NCBI GenBank assembly: GCA_964439595.1
Contig: CAYTOK010000003.1
Location: 62,001 to 126,000, forward strand
Source of the DNA: CAIJXB01 sp964439595
Lineage (GTDB): Bacteria; Chlamydiota; Chlamydiia; Chlamydiales; Rhabdochlamydiaceae
DNA: 64,000 bases
Direction of reading: 5' to 3'
Part shown: positions 50,736 to 59,112 of the stretch, piece by piece
How the letters are laid out: each line of letters starts with the position of its first letter
Numbering within the stretch: the first letter of the stretch is position 1
The notes under the pieces: model-generated
Told to the model about the DNA's origin: nothing
The model's input: only the letters and a program-made list of their open reading frames with translations
Database searches by the model: none
Made by a program: the position numbers and the translations under genes

Positions 50736-51200
50736 TTATGCTATGTTAGCATTTCGAAATATAGCTTCTAAAAGACCCATTGAATAATTATACTCATCGG
50801 ACACAGGAATAGTGAATTGCGTGGTTACGACAGAGGGCGCCTCAAGAATGCCTTTAAGAGAAGAAGCTCTTTGGTATAGAGCAAGACAAGAGCCCCCTAA
50901 ACTTAGTGTAATCCACCCAAGAGCAAGGCTTTTAAGGGATCCTGCTACTGCAAGAGTAACAATGCCTTTGTACATAAGAAGACTTCCCCCTAAGATAGCT
51001 GCAGCTGGAAGTGAGGTTATTGCCACGGCGCCAACTGCTATTAGGGAGGATATCCCAAGTTTATAAATAGCAAGAGCTCCTAAAGCTGCTAAAGTTACAC
51101 GAATAGCTGCTACTGTTTTTGTCGTTTCCGAATCCCAAGAAACTCCACATAGATTTTTTATGGGTTCTGGAATTATATGCCTAGCTGTCAAATATAACAT
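50736..51200 (-). CDS. Hydrophobic membrane protein (154 aa), unknown
   Basis: An unrecognised protein. A short N-terminal part (about 1-28) leads to a long Ala/Leu/Gly-rich hydrophobic region (about 29-108) that could form three or four membrane helices, with loops too short to place exactly; a polar tail follows. The start follows a weak site. Closely packed helix pairs could be Inc-type hairpins, but no decisive feature is seen. It is composed much like the 103-residue protein at 35533. Confidence 0.5.
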   Translation of the reverse strand: MLYLTARHIIPEPIKNLCGVSWDSETTKTVAAIRVTLAALGALAIYKLGISSLIAVGAVAITSLPAAAILGGSLLMYKGIVTLAVAGSLKSLALGWITLSLGGSCLALYQRASSLKGILEAPSVVTTQFTIPVSDEYNYSMGLLEAIFRNANIA

Positions 51201-51861
51201 GAAAAGTCCCCGTTGTTAGTATTTTATAAATTAATAATTGTAAATTTAGTATACTAAGTTGTAAAGAAAAAGTAAAGAATTTAAGGTGAATAATATTTTC
51301 GCTAGTTCAAAGCAGAAGCGCAATAAGGTAATTAAAATAAAGAATAGCTTGGTGATAAAATAATTTTTATAGTGACTTTTTAGGAGAAAGGACACTAATG
51401 AAGATCCATATGGCCAAAGACTATTATCATCTGACACACGGCTAAAAATGTCAAATATAAATTTTAAAAAAACGAAAAGAATCAAATCTTGAAGGCAAAA
51501 AAACAATTCTTTAATCTTAAAATGTAGGGGAGAAAAACCTTAACCTCATCTCCGTTTTCATAGAGCGGATCGTTGAACTTGAGCTAGGTACTAATTATAA
51601 AGGAGTGATGGTATCAGGTTGACAGGGCAATAAAATACAGAAGAAGACTGAGAGACAGTAGAGTTTGCTCTTAATAATAGGCCAAGGAAAGTGTTTTAGT
51701 TTTTGTAGCCTTAATAAGAGTTTGATAGGGAATAAGGAGATTGGCGGTGCAGGGATTGCGATTGACTATAGGGGAAAAGGGGAGTTTCTGAGGAGATTGC
51801 TAGGAAAAAAAAAGTTCGTTCAGTATACTTCGTTATATTGATACAACCCATAGGAGGATTT
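51201..51861. other. Intergenic region without a supported gene (about 660 bp)
   Basis: Between divergent genes. One minus-strand open frame (51246-51506) encodes only low-complexity Phe/Leu and has no ribosome site; I do not count it. I see no tRNA or known RNA. A possible -10 (tatact, 51824-51829) precedes trxA but lacks a well-spaced -35. Confidence 0.45.
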
Positions 51862-52185
51862 GTGGCTCAGGAAGACATAAAAAAATTAACAGAAGAGACC
51901 TTTGTAGAGGGAATTAAATCAGGAGTTGTTTTAGTAGATTTTTACGCAAACTGGTGCGGTCCTTGTCGTATGCTTGCTCCTGTTTTGGAGCAGCTAGCAG
52001 AAGAAGTTAAAGGGAAAGCTTCTATAGCTAAATTGGATATAGATACTGCTCCCACAACTACAGAAGGGTTAGAAATTACATCTGTACCAACTATGATTCT
52101 TTTTAAAAACGGAAAAGAAGTTAATCGTATTGTAGGTCTAAGAGATGCTGATTTTCTTTTAAACTTTATTCGCTCAGCTTCTTAA
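51862..52185 (+). CDS. trxA: Thioredoxin
   Basis: TrxA is the small cytoplasmic dithiol reductase. The 107 residues have the active site WCGPC in DFYANWCGPCRMLAP and the cis-Pro motif TSVPTMILFKNG. I chose GTG 51862, with aggagg directly upstream; an upstream TTG (51838) would give an N-terminus not seen in the family. It converges with the fused transporter, 2 bp apart. In C. trachomatis trxA also neighbours the trmL and mip homologues (CT539-541), so the transporter seems inserted into a conserved block. Confidence 0.94.
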   Translation: MAQEDIKKLTEETFVEGIKSGVVLVDFYANWCGPCRMLAPVLEQLAEEVKGKASIAKLDIDTAPTTTEGLEITSVPTMILFKNGKEVNRIVGLRDADFLLNFIRSAS

Positions 52186-52187
52186 GG

Positions 52188-54347
52188 CTACTCTACCCAT
52201 CCTAGATGACGTACAACGGACCATCTAGGAGTGGTTTCTTTTACTATCTCTGTTTTTTCTAGCACCCAAAGGTTGTACTGTTTATCAGTGTAGCCTTGTA
52301 TTTTTTTTAAGTGTAACCACTGGTTAAGATAATTAAGTAGTCTAGGACTGTTTGCTTTGATTGCATAAGCTAGACTATCGAATCCTATTTCGGGAGAAGG
52401 ATATACTACACGAAATTGACGGTGGCAGAGTGACCAGGCAATTGCTTCTGCATTAGTCCAAAATAGAGCATCAGCTACAGGTTCCGTAGAAGCAAAGTCA
52501 TCCGGAGTCCCAATAGATACTATTTTATGGCGAGGAAATAGTTCTTTGGCTGCAGTTTCATGCGAGGTTCCTTTAAGAACGGCAATGGATAGATGGGGGT
52601 TGCTTTTTATGGAATCTAGGGAGGAAAATTCTTTTTTATGAGAGTTTGTTGTTACAAAAATAAATTGGGGATTCAGATAGCTTTGAGTAAAAGAGAGGTT
52701 TTTTAATCTATTTTCATTGACAGAGACAGCAGACATAGCGATATCGTATAGTCCTTCTTCTAACTCTTGAATCATATTTGCATATGTCATAGGGACAAGC
52801 TCTAGCGCGCAGCCAAGATCATAAGCAAGTTCATAGGCGAAGGCTATGTCATATCCTACGACGTTTTGTGCGCAATTATAGAAGGCAAAAGGAGCTGTAT
52901 TTGCGTTGTAACCGATACGGAGCTTTTTTGTGGTTAGGATCCTTTGAAAGACATCTTCGTTTGAATTTAGGGCTGGGGGGGTGTCTATTAGAGAGTAAGT
53001 CGTTGCTGGAGTGCTGGAGGTGATATTTAACTCGAATATACTTTTTTTGTCATTTTTGATTTCAGGAAGGGGATTAAATGTTTTAATAACAATAAATAGT
53101 AAAACTATAGGACATATCGTTATAAGGCTGTTTTTTAAGATTTTAGAGAATTTTAGTTGAATCAATTTTCTACTAGTTAAAATAATTAAAAGGGAAAGGG
53201 CTGTGATTTCTGTAGCAGAAATCATCGCTTGAAATCCTGAAGTAAACGGGAGAGTTGTTAAATATAAAGAAACGGCTTCTTGTGGTAGTCCTAAAGAATC
53301 TAAAATAAAAGTTAAACTATTGATCCAGGATCCAATTCCAACAGCACCAAGACTTGTAAGAAAAGAGGTGAGAAAGAGACTAATTTGATTAGAAACTGTA
53401 AGGGCTGCTTGATAAAATAGGGAGATGAAAAAAACGAAAATGGTAATGAAAAGAGAGCCCATGGGCAAGTTGAATATTACTGATACGGTTCCTTGAATCT
53501 GCGTCTGCGCTTTTTCATCAAAAGGATCAATGCTTAAAGTTTCTTTCCGTAGAAGCTCAATGATGTAAGGTAAGCAAATAATGACTATGTTTGTTGTATA
53601 AGCTAGGAGCAAGATCGGAAACATTTGTTGTATCCATCTATAGGCCGGGATAGAGGTGAGCATGCTGGTGATTCTAGGGAAGATCCAAAATACAATGAGA
53701 CAGGCGCATAAGATATATAGGATAATGTAGCTACTGACTTGCTTAATTGTATCAAATTGAATGGTTCCTGCTTGGCTTGCAATAATAAGGAATGTTCCAA
53801 TAGGGGTGATTCTAGCAATCCATCCAGTGATTTTAGTTAAAGCGTCTACAGCAAGTTGAAATCCTTGTATTAAAAATTGTTTTTCTTTTAACTGCATCAA
53901 CGCTATTCCAATAAGAAGAGAGAATATTACAATGGCCGGGATGACGTTATTGCTTAAATCGTAAAAAATATTATCCGGTATCAAGAGCTCTGCAAAATTA
54001 ATTGAAGGGATGTTCCCTGCTATGTAGCCTGCTATCTGGCCTCCTTTAGCTTGGGGGAATATGAGGTAGGTTGCATAGATCATCATAATATTGATGGTCC
54101 AAGCGAGAATAATAAAAAAAATACCTTTTTTTAAGATTAGTTTAGCTTGAGATACACTGAGCTGGCCTACTCCTAAGATGATAGCTCCGATGAGATAGGG
54201 TACGGCAGTTACTTTTAGTACGAGGATGTAAGCTGCTGCATAGGGAGAAAAGACTTCGCAGAGGTCCCCGAAGAATAGGCCGAATATAAGGCCCAGGCAA
54301 GTGGCAAGTGCCATTTGTAGGGCAAGAGAGATTTTAAGTAGTTTCAT
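52188..54347 (-). CDS. Fused DAACS symporter and periplasmic solute-binding protein
   Basis: A 719-residue fusion. The N-terminal part (about 1-410) has the helices and loops of the dicarboxylate/amino acid:cation symporter family (GltP-like, SDF); it has about eight helices and the re-entrant serine-rich regions are hard to see. The C-terminal part (about 460-700) is a type 3 solute-binding domain (KKLRIGYNANTAPFAFYN, GYDIAFAYELAYDLG, ALFWTNAEAIAW). Normally these belong to different transporters. The ATG at 54347 overlaps the trmL stop (ATGA). Likely an amino-acid uptake system with a tethered binding protein; the substrate is unknown. Confidence 0.8.
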   Translation of the reverse strand: MKLLKISLALQMALATCLGLIFGLFFGDLCEVFSPYAAAYILVLKVTAVPYLIGAIILGVGQLSVSQAKLILKKGIFFIILAWTINIMMIYATYLIFPQAKGGQIAGYIAGNIPSINFAELLIPDNIFYDLSNNVIPAIVIFSLLIGIALMQLKEKQFLIQGFQLAVDALTKITGWIARITPIGTFLIIASQAGTIQFDTIKQVSSYIILYILCACLIVFWIFPRITSMLTSIPAYRWIQQMFPILLLAYTTNIVIICLPYIIELLRKETLSIDPFDEKAQTQIQGTVSVIFNLPMGSLFITIFVFFISLFYQAALTVSNQISLFLTSFLTSLGAVGIGSWINSLTFILDSLGLPQEAVSLYLTTLPFTSGFQAMISATEITALSLLIILTSRKLIQLKFSKILKNSLITICPIVLLFIVIKTFNPLPEIKNDKKSIFELNITSSTPATTYSLIDTPPALNSNEDVFQRILTTKKLRIGYNANTAPFAFYNCAQNVVGYDIAFAYELAYDLGCALELVPMTYANMIQELEEGLYDIAMSAVSVNENRLKNLSFTQSYLNPQFIFVTTNSHKKEFSSLDSIKSNPHLSIAVLKGTSHETAAKELFPRHKIVSIGTPDDFASTEPVADALFWTNAEAIAWSLCHRQFRVVYPSPEIGFDSLAYAIKANSPRLLNYLNQWLHLKKIQGYTDKQYNLWVLEKTEIVKETTPRWSVVRHLGWVE

Positions 54348-54829
54348 TTTTTCCAGGCGAAGTGATTTTGTCTTAAAGCTTCGTATAATACTATCGAAAC
54401 AGTATTGGATAAATTTAGGCAACGAGAATCTTTAACCATGGGGATAGTTACGAATAATTCTGGCCATTTTTGTAAGAAAATAGGCGGGAGGCCTGCTGTT
54501 TCTGAACCGAAAATAAGATGGTCTTGCGGAGTGTAAGCTACTTCTGTGTATAACTTGGTGGCGTGGCTGGAAAAGAAATAAAAAGGTGTAGGTGCTTGAA
54601 GAAGAAACTTTTCCAGATCTTCAATAAGTGTTACGGAAACGCCGTCCCAATAATCCAAGCCCGCCCTTTTTAAAGCTTTATCTGAGGTGCTAAAGCCTAA
54701 AGGTTTTACTAGAATTAGCTCGCTTCCTGTAACTTTACAGGTTCGAACAACATTGCCCGCATTTTGTGGAATTTGCGGCTCAAATAAAACTACTTTTAAA
54801 GAAAGCTCTTCTTTATCGAATGTGCTCAA
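54344..54829 (-). CDS. trmL: tRNA (cytidine/uridine-2'-O-) methyltransferase TrmL
   Basis: A 161-residue SPOUT-class methyltransferase that 2'-O-methylates position 34 of tRNA-Leu species in E. coli. Motifs: EPQIPQNAGNVVRTC (motif 1), LIFGSETAGLPP (motif 2) and RCLNLSNTVSIVLYEALRQ (motif 3), the knot region. Its length matches E. coli YibK (157). It overlaps mip by 17 bases and the fused transporter by 4, so the three genes probably share a transcript. A tRNA-Leu gene lies 4 kb away in this window. Confidence 0.93.
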   Translation of the reverse strand: MSTFDKEELSLKVVLFEPQIPQNAGNVVRTCKVTGSELILVKPLGFSTSDKALKRAGLDYWDGVSVTLIEDLEKFLLQAPTPFYFFSSHATKLYTEVAYTPQDHLIFGSETAGLPPIFLQKWPELFVTIPMVKDSRCLNLSNTVSIVLYEALRQNHFAWKK

Positions 54830-55604
54830 TGTTATGTTCCGGAAGGGCTATTTCTGAAAGAGTCTCTTTATCTGTTGGAATTATTTCCGGAGATATTTCT
54901 TCTGTATGAGGAGCTTCGGCTTTGACGATTTCAATTTCAAAGGTAAGAAGGGAGTTAGGAGGAAGAGATCCTTTAGTTCCATACGCGCAGTCGGGGTGGA
55001 TATAGATTGTTCTTTTTTCTCCCTCTTTCATTCCTATAAGACCTGCTTTTAGCCCTGATATTACTTCTTCTAAAGAAAGGGGCTCATCTTCTAAGGATGT
55101 TCCAAAAGTAGTTCCATCAAGGAACTTTCCTGTGTAGCGAATAAGGGGAGTGCTGTTTGGTTGAAGAGCTTCTCCATTTCCTTCTTTTTCTATTTTATAT
55201 TGTATTTTGTCTTGTTCAAGGCAAACAATTCCCTCGTGGGTCTTATTTTCTTTTAGGAATTCTTCTGCTAAAGATAGGTTTTTAGCTGCTTCATCTTTAA
55301 AGGCATTTTCTTGTGCTGCTGTAATTGCTTGGATACATTCCATTTCCGTCATAGGAGAAGTTTTTCCTTCGGCTGCATTTTGTAGCCCTTTAATCACGGA
55401 TTGGATATCAAATTTTACGCCTATGGACTCTAGATTTTTCCCCATAAGGAAGCCAAAGGCTTCTGAGATTTTAGTTATTTCTTGTTTTTGGTTTTCCGAT
55501 ACTAAAGCAGAGGGATTTTGTTCTGCTAACGTGGGTTCATCAGAAAAGCCGAGACTTGTTAGAGATAGGGCAACAAATGTGTAAATACCTAAAAAATGTT
55601 TCAT
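54813..55604 (-). CDS. mip: Mip-like FKBP-type peptidyl-prolyl isomerase
   Basis: A 263-residue exported isomerase. A signal peptide (about 1-21) is followed by an N-terminal helical dimerisation domain (about 45-130, LGKNLESI-type FKBP_N) and a C-terminal FKBP domain (about 145-235) with LIRYTGKFLDGTTFGTSLE, VISGLKAGLIGMKEGEKRTI and GTKGSLPPNSLLTFEIEIV. The chlamydial Mip of C. trachomatis (CT541) is a lipoprotein; here no Cys follows the signal peptide, so it should be soluble in the periplasm. First gene of mip-trmL-transporter. Confidence 0.93.
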   Translation of the reverse strand: MKHFLGIYTFVALSLTSLGFSDEPTLAEQNPSALVSENQKQEITKISEAFGFLMGKNLESIGVKFDIQSVIKGLQNAAEGKTSPMTEMECIQAITAAQENAFKDEAAKNLSLAEEFLKENKTHEGIVCLEQDKIQYKIEKEGNGEALQPNSTPLIRYTGKFLDGTTFGTSLEDEPLSLEEVISGLKAGLIGMKEGEKRTIYIHPDCAYGTKGSLPPNSLLTFEIEIVKAEAPHTEEISPEIIPTDKETLSEIALPEHNIEHIR

Positions 55605-55931
55605 AAAAAACTCCTGTCAAAGGAATCATAACAATCGAGCCATTTCTATCCAATCAAAAAAGAGATGTTAACTGGCGTGAAATAAATTTTATATACAAAG
55701 TTTTTTGTTTCAGAGTTTAAAGTGGGGGTTACAAAGCGGTACCTCCTTTGCTTTATAATTGAAAAAAAAGTTTTTTAGAAGCGCCTGTTTCAAGAAAAGT
55801 TTTGCAGTTAAGGAAATAGAGCCTAATTCCGCTCTTTAGGATTCATCTATTTTTTAGTATGCCATTTTTTTCAGGTGAATTTTTAGGTCTTTAATAATAA
55901 AAACAGTAAAACGGCTAATCTTCTGACAAAT
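55605..55931. other. Intergenic region upstream of mip (327 bp)
   Basis: No open frame, tRNA or known RNA motif recognised. It includes the mip promoter region and AT-rich tracts; nothing more specific is supported. Confidence 0.4.
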
Positions 55932-56723
55932 CTAACCTTTCTTAAGTGAACCTTTGTCTTTCGCGCAATCTTGAAGTGCTTGAATGACTTCCATTAAGAC
56001 GATGATTTCTAAAGGGGACAGGAAAATTTTTGCATTCAAATCATAGGAAGTTGATAGCAGTCCCTTGGGATCAACAGCTGTTCGCTGAGGAGTTCTTCTT
56101 GTTGCAATCATTGTATCAACAAGATTTTCTGCTTGAAAAGCTTGAAGAGGGATATTGCTTCTCGAGCTTGTGATTTTTGCTTGTGATTTTATGTTTTTTA
56201 AAAGTGTGTCTTTTTGCTCCATAGCTTGTATTTCTGCTTCTTGCTCGGGATGAAATATGGAAAGAAATGTTAATAATATTCGCTTTAGTAATGAAGGTTT
56301 ATGGATTTCATTCTCTAAAGTTTTAGGGGAGTTCTCTTGAAAATGAAGTTTTTGAGTTGCAGAAGGTTTTTCTAATTCATGAAGAGTTGCAATGACACCT
56401 AGTTCAATTTCTCTTTTTGTTTTTACGGTATTTTCGAAGTTGATCGCGACTAAGTGGATAATTCCAGTGTCATGGAAGTGTGGAGCTTTAGTTTGTGGGT
56501 GGTTTTTTAAGTACTCGAAAATTTTTTCATAAGAGGGAAAGGAAAATTCAGTACAGGTGATTTTTTTATAAGAAAAATATCGGACAGGTTGTTTAGAGGA
56601 ATATATTAAGGAGAGGGATGAGCTAGCTATCTGATAAGGAATAGATTTTTGCTTTAAAAAACTAGGAAGAAAATATGTAGAGGGAGACGAGTTACGGGAT
56701 GCTTTAAGAATCACTGAAAACAT
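55932..56723 (-). CDS. Hypothetical protein (263 aa)
   Basis: Not recognised. Basic N-terminal half rich in Ser/Lys/Tyr/Phe, with no signal peptide. A segment LLKRILLTFLSIFHPEQE (about 150-165) is amphipathic rather than a clear membrane helix. The second half is charged and helical. It is divergent from the 703-residue protein at 56967 with about 240 bp between, so the two may share a promoter region. It could be a secreted effector; no evidence beyond composition. Confidence 0.5.
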   Translation of the reverse strand: MFSVILKASRNSSPSTYFLPSFLKQKSIPYQIASSSLSLIYSSKQPVRYFSYKKITCTEFSFPSYEKIFEYLKNHPQTKAPHFHDTGIIHLVAINFENTVKTKREIELGVIATLHELEKPSATQKLHFQENSPKTLENEIHKPSLLKRILLTFLSIFHPEQEAEIQAMEQKDTLLKNIKSQAKITSSRSNIPLQAFQAENLVDTMIATRRTPQRTAVDPKGLLSTSYDLNAKIFLSPLEIIVLMEVIQALQDCAKDKGSLKKG

Positions 56724-56966
56724 AAAACTAACACCTATTTAGATGTCAAAATCTTAACCAGATTTTGCATTTTTTACTAACGTTTTTTGAGATGATTTTT
56801 AAAAGCTGTAGCTTTTGAGAAGCTTATTTGTTGTAACGGTAATGCTAGGTTGTGTTTTTCGTTTTAGAAGCTTCTGCATTTTTTATATCAAAAAATGAAG
56901 CTCTTTTTGTAAGGTGGTAGCTTTTATTAGTTTTGCAGCGTGTTACAGGCAATTTTGTGGAGAAAG

Positions 56967-59051
56967 ATGATGTTCTTAGAACTCACTTATAAAGCTGGCA
57001 GTTTTTTGTATAGTGTTGGTAATTCTGTATATCAAATAACGAATGTAGCTGTTGAAGCAGCACCAAATCCTCTTAGGGTGGTGGGTGGGGAAGTAGTGCA
57101 GAATTTGGCTTTAGGAGCGCTTAGCGCTTTACCAACTCCTTTGATTGCAGCTGGAGGACTTTATTTGGCTAGTCGGGATACTTTAGGCAAAAGTCGAGAA
57201 AAAAAGGTGAGTGGGGAAGTGTTTTTTCAGCTATTGGAAGAGTGTGAAAAGCAGCTAAGAAAACCTTTTTTACAAGCTCAAATGGCGCCTTGTAGGCCAA
57301 TAGAGATTCCCGTGGATATAGAGGCTTTACGCACAAAAACGGACAATAAAGTTAAGAATGTTGTGCGCGTTTTTCTTGCCATCTCTCTTATGCAATCCAA
57401 GATTTTAGGTTGTGTAGTTTCAGAGGAAAAATTGACTCGATTTTTGCAGGAATTAGACGAACCAACTCGCAATGAAGCCCCTCTATCCGAATTGTATTTT
57501 AGACACTTTGGAGGGGAATTAACTAAAGCGCAAAGAGTAATTGCTCAAGTATGGTTTTATGCTCAAGATTTTATGGAACTTTGGGTGCAAGATTTTGCTT
57601 TGAATATAGTTCAGGAAATGCGGATTAAATGTGAGAATAAAGACTCTATTAGAGAACTTCTTGAAAAAGTACTGATGGAAGTAAATATGGTCTCTTCTGA
57701 AGATTTCACCCCTACCGATGCGCATATAAGGTTAAAAAAAGCTTCTAGATATTTTGTAGAAAGACTAGTGGAATTTATGCCGCAGTTGCAGTGCTTTAGT
57801 AATTATTACGAAGTACCTATCGTTGGGCTTTTTTTACAAGTAATGGACTGGATTATGACTGCTCTATTTAAAGGGACTGTCACCTGCATTTTAGGAGGAG
57901 CGGAATTCATTAGAGGAAGAGTGCCTACCGAAGGAGTTTTATCTTTAGCTATTAGTTCCTTATTAGCGCCTGAAAATATGTATCCAAAGGTATTAGAGCA
58001 GATCAAATCTTTGGAAAACTCTATGAAAAGTCCTTTTTTAGTGTCTGAGAGATCTGCTAATACTTCTCTTGGTGAAGAGGAGTTGCAAAAATTAGTAGAG
58101 ATTAAGGCTGAGGTGACTTTATGCATTGAGAAAATGTATGAGTGGTTAGATATTCTTAAGACAATGCCTGTATTAAATAACGATGAGGTTAAAGAATTTA
58201 TCGTCACCACGGTTTCTTTAAAGCTGCTTCATTTGTCTAAAAAAGAGATAGGTCAAGAGAAATTGGAGAATTTTTTGGCTCATACATTGGATGCGATATT
58301 AGAAAAAGAAGTCTCTTCAGCCTGCAACCCGGTAATTGAGGAAAGACGGCCCCCTGCAGTAAGACAACTGCCCCATCAGGTTGCCTATTTTGAAAAGAAG
58401 AAAAATGAAAAATTACAAAAAAATCTGCATCAAGAAGTTTTGAAGATTATTGACCTTTTTTCTAGACGTATTTTAGGAAGCGTTACGGGAGTTATTTCTG
58501 CTGAGGATTTTGGAACCGTGCAAGAACAGTTTAAGGTTCTTCGAAAAGAATTTATAGGATGCTTTGAGGAGTTTGCAAAAGATGTTCAGTCTGTAGAAGT
58601 GGGAAATATAGGTAAGAGGGCCCTTATTTTAGAGGGGTCATTAAAGACTCTTACAGTCCTTTTGGAAAAAACTCAAGGCCTGCAAAGGGGAAAAGAAGGT
58701 GTATTTGAGGAATTTTTTCCCATTTGTCAGTGTTTGCGCGAATATAGTTTATTTTTGGAAGTGGGAGAGTGTGGAGTTGATTGGGAACTTGATATCTTAC
58801 AAAAAATAAACAACTATTTATTTGAGTCTAACCGAAAAGGATCAGAGCTTCTAGTTTCTACTTGGGATCAAATGATTTTTTCTGGGGATATTGATAGCAA
58901 AGCTCGCTCTGCCGGGATTTGGCTTGTTAATAAGGGGGTGGGACAGGAAAGCTCAAAAGAACTGGTTCGTAAAGTTAGGGTGATTATGGACCCGCATGTT
59001 CAAGAAGCAGCTCTTTCTATTGCATTAAATGCTATGGTTTCTTGGATTTAG
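56967..59051 (+). CDS. Large helical hypothetical protein (694 aa)
   Basis: Not recognised. Starts at ATG 56967 or 56970 (ggagaa upstream); a GTG at 56940 is less likely. The N-terminus has a hydrophobic stretch (about 49-66, ALGALSALPTPLIAAGGLYLA), and a second hydrophobic region lies near residue 290 (VPIVGLFLQVMDWIMTALFKG). The rest is predominantly helical with many Glu/Lys/Leu residues, possibly coiled. No signal peptide is clear. Placed between an unknown gene and dnaE, with 55 bp to dnaE. Family members may exist in environmental Chlamydiota but I cannot name one. Confidence 0.55.
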   Translation: MMFLELTYKAGSFLYSVGNSVYQITNVAVEAAPNPLRVVGGEVVQNLALGALSALPTPLIAAGGLYLASRDTLGKSREKKVSGEVFFQLLEECEKQLRKPFLQAQMAPCRPIEIPVDIEALRTKTDNKVKNVVRVFLAISLMQSKILGCVVSEEKLTRFLQELDEPTRNEAPLSELYFRHFGGELTKAQRVIAQVWFYAQDFMELWVQDFALNIVQEMRIKCENKDSIRELLEKVLMEVNMVSSEDFTPTDAHIRLKKASRYFVERLVEFMPQLQCFSNYYEVPIVGLFLQVMDWIMTALFKGTVTCILGGAEFIRGRVPTEGVLSLAISSLLAPENMYPKVLEQIKSLENSMKSPFLVSERSANTSLGEEELQKLVEIKAEVTLCIEKMYEWLDILKTMPVLNNDEVKEFIVTTVSLKLLHLSKKEIGQEKLENFLAHTLDAILEKEVSSACNPVIEERRPPAVRQLPHQVAYFEKKKNEKLQKNLHQEVLKIIDLFSRRILGSVTGVISAEDFGTVQEQFKVLRKEFIGCFEEFAKDVQSVEVGNIGKRALILEGSLKTLTVLLEKTQGLQRGKEGVFEEFFPICQCLREYSLFLEVGECGVDWELDILQKINNYLFESNRKGSELLVSTWDQMIFSGDIDSKARSAGIWLVNKGVGQESSKELVRKVRVIMDPHVQEAALSIALNAMVSWI

Positions 59052-59112
59052 AAACTGCTTTAAATTCTCATTCCTGGTAGGATAAAGTCTTTCTTGGCGG
59101 GGGTTTTTGATT

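Noticed and set aside
51246..51506. Minus-strand 86-codon open frame rich in Phe/Leu
   Set aside because: No ribosome site, low-complexity hydrophobic composition from A/T tracts, and no family resemblance.
52188..54422. Longer start at 54422 for the fused transporter
   Set aside because: It would lie inside trmL and add 25 basic residues before the first helix; the ATG at 54347 overlapping the trmL stop is a normal coupling arrangement.
55207..55584. Plus-strand 125-codon frame opposite mip
   Set aside because: Overlaps the full signal peptide and N-terminal domain of Mip on the other strand.
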